Below are positions 20,952 through 32,640 of a stretch of 64,000 nucleotides of DNA, piece by piece. Origin of the DNA: Rhipicephalus microplus. Taxonomy: Eukaryota > Arthropoda > Arachnida > Ixodida > Ixodidae. Below the pieces are notes generated by a model that was given only the letters and a program-made list of their open reading frames with translations, did no database searches and was not told the DNA's origin. Both the position numbers and the translations under genes were made by a program. The DNA lies in contig NW_027464604.1 of the NCBI RefSeq assembly GCF_043290135.1, forward strand, positions 193,501 through 257,500, given 5' to 3'. Every line of letters starts with the position of its first letter. The first letter of the stretch is position 1.

Positions 20952-22292
20952 CTAGTTTTCCCGCTCGTGAGCAGCTGAACTTGGCCGCATGGGGGACGGG
21001 GAACGACGTCGTGGAGACGGTGACCTACGAGAAGATGAAGCTAGGCGAGTTGGTGGTGGCATAGACGGCGTTTCCTCGTGATAGGTACGCCTAATCTGGC
21101 CAGCAACAGGCGACGAGATATGGGGCGTCTGTACGCGAGTGCAATAACGTGCTACGTGGCCGGCGTAACCGCAGGCAAAGCAAATGGGCCGGTTGTCGGA
21201 TGTGCGCCATCGGTTCGCCGGGGTAGGTCTTGTCCATGACGCAAGTGCCGATGAACGGAACGGTGGCTGGAAAGGCTGCAGGGGGTGCTGGAGCTGAGTC
21301 TGAGAGGTCAAGTCAACATACGTAGCCGGCATACCCGCTGCAAAGGATGGAGGTCGTGCGGCAGCTTTGGCGTAAGTCAGTGGGGCGGGCGCTTGAACGA
21401 CTGGAGGCGGCCTGGCGACCACTTGGGCGTAACTTGGGGGTACAGGAGCCGGAAGCTGTTGTGGGTGGTACGCAGGCATAACCTCCGCTATTTCCTGCTC
21501 AATCGCTCGGCGGATGGGGGGGAAAATGGTAGTGGCCGATTGTTGAGCAGCCGGTGGGTGGGCGAAGGGCAGGAGAGAGAACTGCCGTGCGATTTCCTCA
21601 CGTATGAAGGACTTGAGGTCTGCCAGCAGTGCCACCTGGTCACAGCTCGCCTCCAAGCCTGCAAGCCCTGCATCTCGTGGTGTGGAGCGACGGGTCATCG
21701 AACGCTGCCGGCGGAGCTCCTCGTAGCTCTGGCACAGCGTGATGACCTCAGCTACTGTGCCTGGGTTTTTGGCCAGCAGCATCGTGAAGGCATCATCGGC
21801 AATGCCCTTCATGACGTTCCGGATCTTGTCTGATTCGGACATGCTGTCGTTGCATTTCTTGCATAGGTCCAAGACGTCTTCAATGTAGCTGGTGAATGAT
21901 TCACCGGCCTGCTGAGCGCGTTCGCGTAAGCGCTGCTCAGCTTGCAGCTTACGAACGGCAGGGCGGCCAAAAACGTTGGTGATAGCGGTCTTAAAATCGG
22001 GCCAGGTTGCGAAATCAGACGCGTGGTTGTTATACCACATGCCGGCCACACCCGCCAGGTAGAAAACCAGGTTGCCGAGTTTACCTGCCTCGTCCCAATG
22101 ATTGGGGACGCTGACGCGTTCGTACATGACGAGCCAGTCATCGACGTCGGTGCCATCCGCGCCGGTGAAGACAGGTGGGTCGCGGATGCGGGGGACACCG
22201 GAACATGGCGTCGGCGCAGGAGGAAGCGTTTGCTGGGCGGCGTCTTGTTGCATGGTTGAAGGCACGGTACGGGATCTAAGCTCCAAGGGCAT
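20952..22292 (-). CDS. gag: Gag polyprotein of Ty3/Gypsy C, intact
   Basis: The frame is open from 22382, but I place the start at the Met that begins MPLELRSRTVPS (22292), because the upstream codons overlap the leader just after the primer-binding site. That gives about 446 residues. The capsid region has FTGADGTDVDDWLVMYERVS, NLVFYLAGVAGMWYNNH, WPDFKTAITNVFGRPAVRKL and RAQQAGESFTSYIEDVLDLC. A Pro/Ala-rich linker follows, then one zinc knuckle CFACGYAGHVARYC and an Arg/Ser tail (SSRRSPSPRRRSPSP). Known role: particle assembly and RNA packaging. It is unbroken, unlike gag of A. Confidence 0.88.
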   Translation of the reverse strand: MPLELRSRTVPSTMQQDAAQQTLPPAPTPCSGVPRIRDPPVFTGADGTDVDDWLVMYERVSVPNHWDEAGKLGNLVFYLAGVAGMWYNNHASDFATWPDFKTAITNVFGRPAVRKLQAEQRLRERAQQAGESFTSYIEDVLDLCKKCNDSMSESDKIRNVMKGIADDAFTMLLAKNPGTVAEVITLCQSYEELRRQRSMTRRSTPRDAGLAGLEASCDQVALLADLKSFIREEIARQFSLLPFAHPPAAQQSATTIFPPIRRAIEQEIAEVMPAYHPQQLPAPVPPSYAQVVARPPPVVQAPAPLTYAKAAARPPSFAAGMPATYVDLTSQTQLQHPLQPFQPPFRSSALASWTRPTPANRWRTSDNRPICFACGYAGHVARYCTRVQTPHISSPVAGQIRRTYHEETPSMPPPTRLASSSRRSPSPRRRSPSPMRPSSAAHEREN

Positions 22293-22340
22293 CGAATGTG
22301 AACCGAAGATGTTTGAAGAGCACAGCACTCTCCACCAAAA

Positions 22341-22495
22341 TGTTAAGGCGTTTAATAGCCGGTCCACAGCGAGCAAGCACAATGACGACAGTAACGGCCA
22401 AGCACGGGCTCTCAGTGCGAGCGGCGTCCTTGTTGGGTAGCCCCACTAGAAGGTACTCAAGAGTTCGACCCATTTCATAGTTCGGAGGCTTCGCT

Positions 22496-22498
<3 letters not shown>
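22341..22498 (-). repeat. 5' LTR of Ty3/Gypsy C
   Basis: Read on the minus strand it begins TGTAGCGAAGCC and ends CGCCTTAACA (158 bp). It is followed by TTT and the primer-binding site TGGTGGAGAGTGCTG (22336 downward). With no second LTR here, the borders rest on TG..CA, the primer site and the junction with (AT)n. Confidence 0.7.

Positions 22499-22534
<36 letters not shown>
22499..22534. repeat. (AT)n microsatellite
   Basis: About 36 bases of AT repeats directly flank the 5' LTR of Ty3/Gypsy C. Confidence 0.9.
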
Positions 22535-22537
<3 letters not shown>

Positions 22538-23350
22538 CCTTCTAATCCTATCCTTTTAATTCCTCCTTACCCCATCCCTTGTGAGCTACTGTTGAGGTGT
22601 CGCACCATATGCAGACAGATACCGGGCTCACCTTTCTCTTCTTTTCCCTTGTATAACCACACAAGTAAAATTCGATCGGCCCAAAGAAAATGAACTTTTC
22701 TTTATTGCAGATTTTGTATAAAAATGCCGACATAAACGTAGTTCTCGCTCTCTGTTGCGCTTCCCTCCATGGTATCTTTTCCCAAAGACCACATCAAGAA
22801 GTACGGACAGTTGCTATTAGTCTAAGCGGAAGTCGTAGGCTCTTCTTGCTCGACCAATCGCAACGTAATTGTGGCTAGCGTGGACAATCGAACGGCGCGT
22901 CACGCGAAGGCCTTGAGAGAAAGAGGGATTGTTTCTTGAAAGAGGGAAAGAGGAATTGTAGCCCTACCACTTGTAGAATAGTTGATCGCTTCGGAATTCT
23001 GCGCACGATGCGCGTGTTTGCTTGAAATGTTTTGAAAGATATCGGAGGTGGTTTGCGGGCCCTTTAAGACGTATTTCATGAGTCAAAGCTCATTATTCCG
23101 GCAAAAGTGTGTTTTTAAAATCTTTTTTTTCTTCTATAATGAGATTGACAATCATTGTGATTTTCAGCATGTGCCTTTAGTGAACTTCTCATGCGAAATA
23201 AAATGGTAAGCAGCCGGGTGTCAGTTCCTAGGGAACTGCAGACAAAAGCTCTTTTAGTTTTAGTAAGAGTGACTTTAACCTAATTTGAGTTTAATTACAA
23301 TATTCAGTTTCTTGTTGTGTAACTAAATTATACTTCTGAAAGCAAGTAAG
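22535..23350. other. Unassigned DNA
   Basis: No gene, tRNA or known repeat is recognised. Several open frames of about 60 codons occur on both strands at the chance level. Confidence 0.5.
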
Positions 23351-23520
23351 CTGCGGCGGCTGCATTTCCGATGGAGGCGGTAATGTTGTAGGCCCGTGTG
23401 CTCAGATATGGGCGCACCATAAAGAACCCCAGGTGATGAAAATCTTCAACACCCTTCACTACGGCGTCTCTCATAATCAAATCGTGGTTTTGGGACGTTA
23501 AACATCGCAAATCAATCAGT
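23351..23520 (+). repeat. Ruka-like SINE, 5'-truncated
   Basis: It starts inside the SINE body at GCGGCGGCTGCATTTCCGAT and runs through CTCAGATATGGGCGCACCATAAAGAACCCC, CACTACGGCGTCTCTCATAATCA and GGGACGTTAAACATCGCAAATCAATCA. The tRNA-like head with both box elements is missing, so it cannot be transcribed from its own promoter. Confidence 0.88.
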
Positions 23521-25449
23521 AAAAAACAAAAAAATATGATTTTTCGAAAAACCCTGTTTTTCAACAATGTTACAAGCTGCCACTCTAGCGTCGCCAGCGC
23601 GAAGTCGGCGACGGGAATGACAGCAGGTTGGTTCGTTCCGTACGCAAGCAGAGACGTGAGAAAACAAAACAAACTTTACTCTGGTGATATTGCAGCACAC
23701 GGGATCTAATACAACCCTTCAATACAACTAACAAAATACAAAAACACTTGATACAACTAAAAAGACATATAAAAACAATAAATCAGCTTACGCGAGAGAA
23801 CTATTACAAACTACACAAACTAACACCAATAGACTACGGGGGAGAAAGTTCGAAGATATAAACAGGTGAACGCATACGTGTGATGACCGGCCGCGTTGCG
23901 TCCCCGACGATCGGATGCGAGAAGTCGAAGAGAGTTTTGGCACGACTGCGATGTCGGCGGTGTTGCAACGCTGGTGGCTCCGGGAGTCTAGTGCTTGCAG
24001 GTGACTTCGAGCAGGTTGAGCTAACTCGAGGTGAAGTCCCGATGTCTACGTTGCAGACGGTAATATCGCGTCACAACTAGACGAACGGCTAAGTTAAGGT
24101 GGCCAGCCGATACAGAGCCACACTAAAAATTTCTAGAAGAGATGCTTGTTGATCTGTTTCTACACCATGTTGGTCAGCGACTAGTCTGCCTAGCAGGGCA
24201 AAATCCTGCGCTTAAATCCCCCTCGTGTCTCCTCGCTCTCTTTCTTGGGGACAAGAGACCTCTACATGGGTCCAATCATGCGCGTTTAATTGATGGAAAC
24301 TCCGCCCCAAAAATATTTTGACCCCTCCCCTTTTTAATTAGGAGAGGGCCCTCAACTATCGAGAGTGACAACCTGTTGGGTTGTTGTCATACGGCTTGGC
24401 CACCAGAGGTTTTCCTACGCTTTTCCCCGTGGGAACTGTCAAACCGTTTGGCTCTCAGCCGGTGCGTCTCGTAGTCTAATCCTTGTTCGGGGTACATCGC
24501 GGCCTTCTACGACCTTGCAGATGCCGCCGCAGTTACAAAAGGATCAACCGTCGGCGGCGACGTTCTAAGAAGAGCACCCCATTCTGCACTTCTCGGCTCC
24601 CTTTCATGCGCCCGCCGTTCTCACGGTCAGTGAGGGAGTACGGCGCCCGTTAATTGCCGTGACGCGGTGTCGCCAAAAAATGGCCGTCCGTGACAGACAC
24701 ATGTTCCCTTGAACCCCAATAGTTTTTATCACATACCATATTGAAAAAAAAAACAGAACAAATGAATGAATGGAAACTTTCTAGCAAGGCAAACAGCAGA
24801 ACAAATGTTTGTGCTGGAACTTTTTGTTGCACCACACACAAAAAAGAAATTTACACAAAACATTTACAGCACACCACAGTTACGATTCCAGTTTTAGTCG
24901 CAGTGGTGGTTTGCATTTGTGGGCCTCAAGCGCAATCAACAGTTACACGTAGAAGTGCATACGTTTTTTTTTTTCAGCAAGATTCCTTTGCGTGAAAAAA
25001 TACACAGTGTGTCTCTGGCTTCTCTTGGCTGTGATTACTCATGCGTGGTCTTTCTGTTAGCTTATTCTTTTCCATACCCGGAATCTCCTAAGGGTTAAGA
25101 CAACACGTTCCTACCAGGCGAGTGTCTGCAAAGTGCAGAATAAGGTAAGCTTAATGCTCTTCACTATGTACACTACAATAGCGCAATGAAAAATAAGAAG
25201 CACAGAAAAAAGCAGGAAATTTGTTGTCCCTGTCAGAGGTACTACGTCGGAAGCAGCGCAAGGAGGCCATCAGGCATTTTAATTTTTTCCCTACCTTCTA
25301 TGCAATTCTTTGCGTGTTTACCTGCAGAGAGAGAGAAAGAAATCATGAGCATTATAATAAGTTTTGGTTTCGTCACTTAAGCAGAAGTTGCAGTTCAATA
25401 CTTTCAAGCAAAAATTCAAGTATACGGATAGGCGAACAGTAAGTTTGAG
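23521..25449. other. Unassigned DNA, about 1.9 kb
   Basis: I see no supported gene. The part 23560-24660 is GC-richer and has an LTR-like feel (long, no frames), but I found no TG..CA pair or duplicated flank. Frames such as 24741-24995 (+) have no recognisable motif. Confidence 0.4.
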
Positions 25450-25484
25450 GTTTGAGGCAAATGTGAACCAAATACACTCAGACC

Positions 25485-25700
25485 TCATTATAACGAAGTT
25501 GCATCGTTCACGAAAATAAGTTTGTTTTATCTGAAAGTTTGTTATAAAGGTATATTCACAACACTATATCTATTGCAAGACTAGTCCTCATTACCTTTGT
25601 TATAACCGATATTTCATTATGTCAGGCTTCGTTATATTTTGTTTGACTCTCGCTATAACAAAGTCCACTACAACAAAATTTTTCCCTCAGTCATTACTTT
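25485..25700. repeat. Cluster of TTATAACGA-type motifs
   Basis: About 215 bases hold at least five short relatives of a GTTATAAC/CATTATAACGAAG word, in both senses (25490, 25545, 25597, 25628, 25651). This may be the decayed end of a DNA transposon or a MITE. No complete inverted ends were found. Confidence 0.3.
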
Positions 25701-26754
25701 TTAATTAGCTCGGGAGTTCATCGTGACAGACGCCACTGTGCGTGAACCTGTCTGCCGGAATGCTTTCAGCCCGATATCGGCGCTTAATCTGGAGCAGAGA
25801 GCACCGCGTTTCCATGCCGGTGTACTGGTGAGCTGCTGTCAGACATTTTTCAGGCGGTTCAGGCAGTTCGCTGTGGATGGGCTACTAGGACCCTTTTCTC
25901 TGTTGAGTGGGCTTCAATGGCATGAGACAACGTTACTGTAGTGGTTCTCACGGCGCCAGAACTTGAATGCAGACATTAACTCCGAACGATGTTCATCTCA
26001 TCGGCCATCTTATCCTCAGAGCCTCAACTTCCCTCTTCTCCGGACTCTATCTTCTCGCCTTGCGTTACAGATCAGAGTCTTCGAGGCGTAGGCAGGGTAC
26101 ACCATCGTGTGGTACGCCCCATAGGACATTTCGCCAATGCCCCTCATCAACGAGTGACCCAATTTCTGCGCCCGCTCATGCGGGCAGGACACTGAGATAG
26201 CGAGTCACGTGACTCGCGGGAGCAGTGGTTACCGCCTTCCTCGGATTCTTCATGTTGGGAAACGAGCGGCCGTAAAAGCCCAACATAGAGTCACTGTATA
26301 AGCTACCTTATATGCTACTTATAGGTAGCATATACATTAACTCTAGCCGAAGAAATTTGCGCAAATTCCAGCTCTATCAGTCATTCCTCCATTATGTAAA
26401 TACCCCTCCGTATATAGAAACGCCCCACGATTGAACTTGAATTTCCAGCGCAATAAATGCAATGCATTTAGAAACACGCTCGCGCTGACTTGGAACCACC
26501 TAAAGGCACGACCACACGTCTGCGTTTCAGCCAGTAACGTACCAACTCTTTCGCACGTTGGGGGGGCTGACCTACCTCGCTCGTTAGCCGGGATATATAT
26601 ATTATGAGGCCACGTCCGGTACGGCAGCAACCAGGTTATTCTTTAATCCAGACGCACGAGCTAGAGAGCCAGCCCGCGTGACATACTATGATGATGATCA
26701 CTACAATGGTTTGGTCATACAGATGAAGATGAAGTACATAGTCAGCGCTCACAC
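25701..26754. other. Unassigned DNA with two small perfect palindromes
   Basis: No gene is supported. GCGAGTCACGTGACTCGC (26200-26217) is an 18-bp perfect palindrome centred on CACGTG. TATATGCTAC (26309-26318) and GTAGCATATA (26325-26334) form a small hairpin. Confidence 0.5.
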
Positions 26755-27310
<556 letters not shown>

Positions 27311-27520
27311 GCATATGCATCGCTCTTCTTCAATTTGTGCCCAATGTTACGTCGTTGAAGACATCATTGGTGTCCTCTGTGAGTGTACTAAATACGCATC
27401 AGAAAGACAATCTCTGAAGACGGCCTTAAAAAAATTACGGCATATTCACGGGGTGAATGATGATGAATGGGCGAAGCTCCGGAGGGATTCATCGGTAAAC
27501 TGTGAATCTTCCGTGTAATT
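27311..27520 (+). pseudogene. LINE C-terminal zinc-knuckle relic
   Basis: A plus-strand frame reads CAQCYVVEDIIGVLCECTKY followed by ASERQSLKTALKKL. This is the C-x2-C...C-x-C...R pattern seen at the end of ORF2 in R1/I-type LINEs (normally C-x2-C...H...C). The following 80 bases (to about 27520) match 60488-60565. Only about 60 codons survive and the His is lost, so it is a relic. Confidence 0.55.
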
Positions 27521-27936
27521 CGCCCAGTCGATCATCATGTAAAGACGTGGGAAGCGCTGTGTGTGTATATACACAAATCAACTTTTATTTGTTCTTAGAC
27601 GATGGATGGCTTGCGATGTCTGCGAGCGCGCGCTGCTGCCGCCTTGCGCTCTCTCCGCTGTGCAGCCTTATCCATCCGGCAACTCCGAGCGCGCGCCAAC
27701 AGCGAACGGATTTTATTACAACGCTCCCCCTAGCGTACGTCGCCGCACTGAATCGAACGATTGCCTTCAACCAATGACACGCGCCATATGTGACATCATT
27801 CCTATTTTATAAGATCTCGCGTCTTTCATCAACTACAAGTACCGCTTTCTAGTTTATAACATCTTGCATCTTTTCATCATCAGCTACAAGTACCACCATT
27901 TAGTAAACACTACAAGAACTAAACGAGAGGTGGCTA
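27521..27936. other. Unassigned DNA, flank of LINE A
   Basis: No gene is supported. The last 55 bases (27885-27939) resemble 32840-32894 on the other side of LINE A. CATCAACTACAAGTACCGCTT and CATCAGCTACAAGTACCACCA, about 55 bases apart, form a partial tandem repeat. Confidence 0.5.
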
Positions 27937-28094
27937 CATGGATGGATGGATGGATGTGGCTGTACCCCTTAGATCGGGCGGCGGCTAACGCCACCTAGCC
28001 GTAATACTTAGTGAACTAACCATTACATTTATCTTTTTTCTCCCTTTAAATAATGAAGTTGAGGATTCGTACTTCGCAATGAAGGGTTTAATTT

Positions 28095-31000
28095 TCACTC
28101 GTGCCTTGACTTTAGCCACCAATCAGATAACCTCCTTCTAGTTAAGTGTACCCGCTTAAAGTCTATTTTGCCCTCGCTGTCCCTAAATCCCAGTGCTTTG
28201 AAAAACTCTGCGCCATCATCCTGAACTATAGGGTGAAGCTCTTTACAGAACATTATCAAGTGTTCGGCAGTTTCTTCTTCCTCTCCACACGCACTGCATA
28301 CTGTGTCGACCCCTTCGTATTTGGCCCGATATGTCTTGGTTCGCAGTACTCCCGTCCTGGCATCAAACAGTAGAGAACTACCCCGAGTATTATCATAGAT
28401 CCTTTCCTTGGCGATTTCCTGCTTAAAAGTTCGATAGATCTCTAGTGCGGACTTCTTAATCATGCCCATTCTCCACATGTCAGTCTCTGTTTCCTTCACT
28501 TTTTTCTTAACCGATAGTTCTTTTTGGTTTGGCCACCTGCTGTTTTCTAAGTATTTACCAGTCAACTTCCTGGTTCGCTTCCTCCATTTTGTATCGACAT
28601 TCTTCATGTACAAGTAGCTGAAAACCTTCCTAGCCCAACGCTCTTCCCCCATTTCTCTCAATCGCTTCTCAAATTTTATCTTGCTGCTAGCTTCCCTGCC
28701 CTCAAATGATGTCCATCCCATATCACCTTGTACTCCCTGATTTGGTGTATTCCCTTGAGCTCCTAAAGCAAGCCTACCTATTCCACGTTGCTTAATTTCT
28801 AATCTTGCTTGAACTTCTGATCTCATGCACAAGACCGCATTGCTGAACGTCAGCCCAGGAACCATGACCCCTTTCCATATTCCTCTCACAACATCATACC
28901 TATTGTAATTCCACAGTGCCCTATTTTTCATGACTGCTGCATTCCTGTTACCTTTATTCGTCACGTATATTTCGTGTTCCCTCAGATACTCGGCCCCATT
29001 GCTTATCCATACGCCCAGATATTTGTATTTATCTGTTATCTCTAGCGTGACCTCCTGTATTCTAAGCTCACTACCTTCGTTGTCATTGAAAATCATGACT
29101 GCTGATTTTTCCCTACTGAATCAAAAATCTAACCTATCTCCCTCATTACCGCAGATGTCCATCAATCTCTGCAAATCTTCCTTGTTGTTGGCCATTAGCA
29201 CTATATCATCTGCGTACATTAATGCTGGTAGTGCCTGATCAATAAGTTTTCGTTGTTTTACTAAAGAGAGGTTGAAGCCCAGTCCACTTCCCTCTAATTT
29301 TGCCTCTAATCTTTGTAGGTACATCATGAATAATAAGGGTGACAGGGGGCACCCCTGCCTAAGCCCCCGTTTTACCTCTGCCGGCTTGGATACCTGTTTT
29401 TCCCACTTTATAACTACCTTGTTACCTTTATAGACACCCTTTAAAAGATTAGTGACTACATGTTCCACGCCTAGTGTGTCCAGTATTCCCCACAATTCCT
29501 CTTGAACCACGCTATCGTACGCTCCCTTGATATCCGAAAATGCTAGCCACAGGGGCCTGTGTTCTTTTTCTGCTATTTCGATGCACTGCGTCAGTGAGAA
29601 CAGATTGTCTTCCAACCTCCTGTGTTTCCGAAACCCATTCTGCAGTTCCCCCAGCACCCCCTCATCCTCTATCCACGCCTGCAGTCTTTCCTTTATAATC
29701 TGCATCGCCAGCCTGTAGACCACTGATGTCACTGTTATAGGACGGTAGTTGTTTATGTCAGCTTTGTCCCCCTTTCCTTTATAGATCATGCTCATCCTGC
29801 TAAGTTTCCATCCATCGGGAACTTCACCATCGATTATTATTGTACTCATTGCCTCTCTCAAAGCCTGGTTAGACTTCGGACCTAATGTTTTTATCAGCCT
29901 AATTGGAATGCCATCTGGGCCTGTTGATGTACTACTAGGAACCCTTTTCTCAGCCCTTTCCCACTCTTGTTGTGAAAATGGAGCCATTGCACCACTTGAT
30001 TGGTCTTTGTCTATTGTGGTGCATAAAGTACTTCTTTGTTGAAATTTTTCTGTCACCCTTGTTCTTATATATTCAGCAGCTTCGTCCCCTTCTAGCCTAG
30101 CACCTTGGGCTGTAGTTATAAAGTTCTGCTCTAGGCTCGTCTCATTTCTTAGGGAGTTTAGATGGTTCCAAAATTTCGCAGCTGCCTTTCTATCTTTTTT
30201 ATGTACTTCTGCCAGCCACTGAGCTCCCTTCCTTCTAATCTTTTCATTGATCAGAAGGGATGCATCCCTTCTACAGCTTAGAAAGGTTGCCCATTTTCTT
30301 TCCACATCATCTGCGGTTCACCCTGCTGCTTAGCATGTCTGTGTTCCCTAGAGGCTTCCTGACGTTTTGCTATGGCTCTCTTAACTTCCTCATCCCACCA
30401 ACCTTTTGGTTTGTGTCTTCTTTTCCGGGGTGACTTGTCACGCGTCTTAGCAATCTCTATCTCAAAGAGTCTAATTAGATTCGTGTATGTCCACACTGTC
30501 TTATTATCCTCCGTGATTACTTTCTCAATTTGTTTAGTGGCTATTTGCCTTTCTGGATAAAAATTTTCCTGTAGTTGCTCATCTTGTCTCCTTCCCACTT
30601 TCACTGCTCTTCCAAACTTAGCTTGATACGTTTGTGATCGCTACCCAGACTTCTGTAGCCACCTTCATCTATGTGCATTTCCCTGAGCTTATCATACATC
30701 CTATGTGACATCAGTGCATAATCTATCGTCGACTGAAGCCTTCCTACCTCCCATGTTATTTGCCCTTCACACTTCTCGGTACTGTTGCAAATGATCAAAT
30801 CAAGCCTTTCACACATATCCATGATCATTTTGCCTGTCGGGTCGGTATACCCATCTATATCTTCTATGTGCGCTTTCATGTCTCCTAGTATAATTATCTC
30901 GCACTCTCTTCCTAACTACTGAATGTCCTTTGATATACACTCTACCATTGCCTGGTTTTCCTCTCTGGCCTTTGCTCCCGTCCACAAGTACACGAAACCA

Positions 31001-31515
31001 AGGAGTGTCATTTGACCTGCCACTTTCCCTTTTAGCCATAAATGTTCCTTGCACTCCTGCTTGACCCTTTGCCAGTCTGTACTTTTATGAATGAATGCCC
31101 CAATACCACCCCCCTTTCTGCTGCCTTCTGTTCTATTACAACACTCCCACGCGTAGTCCGGATTGTTCGGAGGTTGTTCCATGTCCCGGAGATGTGTTTC
31201 TACAAAACCGTATACCATCGGCCTCTCTTCCCTTAGCTGTTCTTCTATCTCTTCCCACTTCAGCCTGTTCCTACCACCCTGCATGTTAATATACCCTATG
31301 TCTGAATTGGCTCGGCACTCGTGGCTACGTCTATTTATGCCCCGGACTCTACGCATCTTAGATATTGGTGCCACTTTGGAATCGTATCTGTCCATACCAC
31401 CTGTCGAAGAGTCTCCCTGGTTGTTATCCTCGTTACTAGCTATCCTGCACCCCGAAGGGCTCGCTTGCCCCCCAAAAAAGCTACTGCGCGTCCTGCAAGT
31501 CGCCAACGCACCTCA
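28095..31515 (-). pseudogene. LINE A ORF2: APE endonuclease-reverse transcriptase, broken
   Basis: The endonuclease starts near 31.3 kb with IGYINMQGG, VYGFVETHL, GGGIGAFIHK and LLGFVYLWTG. A TAG at 30916-30918 interrupts it, and the same frame resumes with GDMKAHIEDIDGYTDP and LGSDHKRIK (30879-30601). Frames change near 30600 and near 30295. Reverse transcriptase follows: NNYRPITVTSVVYRLAMQII, NGFRKHRRLEDNLFS, LAFSDIKGAYDSV, RGLRQGCPLSPLLFMMYL and MYADDIVLM (about 29.21 kb). A TGA near 29119 is followed in frame by the thumb (KYLGVWIS) and a knuckle [18 protein letters not shown]. So there are two stops and two frameshifts, with catalytic residues kept. Confidence 0.9.
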
Positions 31516-31519
31516 TGAC

Positions 31520-32464
31520 CTAGCCGCCCATCGAAGTGAATTCTGTCTCGTTGAAAACCCCCCACCTATGCACCTCTCTGTTTATTTCCACCACCTCAAA
31601 GCCTTTCTCTCGACTCATCCGCCATATCTCTTGGTTTGCCTTGACCACCGCTCTTTGCAGGTTGCTATCTCGCACCGGTACCTCCGGTATCGTGCATATC
31701 ACTACCTGCACCTTAGGAGAAGTGGCGCGCACGTCATCGACGCCTTTCGCCAGTGTGGCTGCTAGTCCTGCTGCATCTTCATTTAGGACATCGTTTAAAC
31801 TGCCTGAAATTATCACGAGGTTGCGTCTATCAGCTGTCGTTTTGAGCTTTGCGCTCGCTTGCTTCATGACTGCTTCCAGCTTGCGTCCTGGGAACGCCCC
31901 TACTGCAACCCTCTTGTCACCTCTTACCCTCTCTTTGATGGCTTCTGTGCATCGATTTAAATTTGAGTCCCCGGCGATTATCACATGCTGTGACTTTTCC
32001 GCTGGAGCGTTCTGCACCTGGGGGATACTTGCACCTGTGACGCCGGCTCTTTTGTTCCCTTCCTGCCCCACCACTACCTCGCTGAAGCTGGGCCTTGCGA
32101 CAGTTGAACCGGCTAAACCTGTTTTTTCGAAGCTTGCTTGCTTTTCCTTCTCCACCGTTCTGGTTGCCGGTTCCCTACTGTTCTCTCGGTAGGTCGCTTC
32201 TTTGTTCAGCTTCGCTAGCACTTCCTCGGCGGACTTCAGTCTTTCTCCCATTGCCCTTGTTTTTTCTTGCTCTGTCGCCAACGCAGTCTCGAGTTTGGCG
32301 ATTCTCATCAGCAGTTCACTCTGGGCAACCATCATTTTCTCCATTTTTTCCTCGACCTCACATTGCCTACACTTCGCGTCAGCCTCTTCTCCATCCGCTT
32401 CTACGCTTGGGTCCACTTTCAAACCCACTCCACATCCTGAACACTTTACAGACTTTTTAACCAT
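31520..32464 (-). pseudogene. LINE A ORF1: zinc motif, coiled coil, SGNH-esterase-like domain
   Basis: The start is ATG at 32464 (314 codons). The N-terminus has VKCSGCGVGL and AKCRQCEVEE, four Cys as in a PHD-like or zinc-ribbon fold. A coiled coil follows (about residues 40-110), then an esterase-like domain: HVIIAGDSNLNR (GDS nucleophile block) and LVIISGSLNDVL (Gly-x-Asn-Asp block). CR1-like LINEs are known to carry such esterase ORF1 proteins. In this copy the frame leaves the expected path near 31540 and stops at 31520. Another frame just beyond codes IHFDGRLGHEV, which should supply the last Asp/His block. One base change in length has therefore removed the likely catalytic end. Confidence 0.82.
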
Positions 32465-32640
32465 GCCTTTCTGACACCAATTGTCCCTATACTCGATAAT
32501 TACTAAACTCGAGCCCTGCACTACGAAAAAAAAGAAAGTCCAAGCTCTACTACAAAAATTTGCGTGTTCAATGTACGCGCACCTCCCCAACGGGGTGGCA
32601 AAAGAAAAAAAAACAACAACAAAATTCAAACACACACACC

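Larger units (their letters stand above)
20114..22498 (-). mobile_element. Ty3/Gypsy retrotransposon C, 3'-truncated
   Basis: On the minus strand: a 158-bp 5' LTR (22498-22341), a primer-binding site, intact gag, and protease plus the start of the pol linker. The sequence then stops at (TA)n near 20113, before any RT motif. No 3' LTR is present. The 5' LTR also abuts an (AT)n array (22499-22534). It is related to D in Gag (SMSESDKIRNVMKGIADDAF here, SMPESDKVKNILKGIDDGAF there). Confidence 0.85.
27937..32640 (-). mobile_element. LINE family A, near full length, disabled
   Basis: The minus-strand order is: 5' leader (from about 32640, border uncertain), ORF1 with a zinc motif and SGNH-esterase-like domain (32464-31520), ORF2 with APE endonuclease and reverse transcriptase (about 31515-28095), 3' UTR with a GC-rich hairpin (GGCGGCGGCTAACGCCACC on the + strand) and a (CATC)n tail (27937-27957). 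At least four other pieces of this family lie in the window. An esterase ORF1 is known from CR1-like LINEs. The RT signature RQGCPLSPLLF with MYADDIVLM is less CR1-like, so I leave the clade open. Confidence 0.9.

Noticed and set aside
23560..24660. A possible LTR or gene-end region
   Set aside because: No TG..CA borders, target duplication or second copy found.
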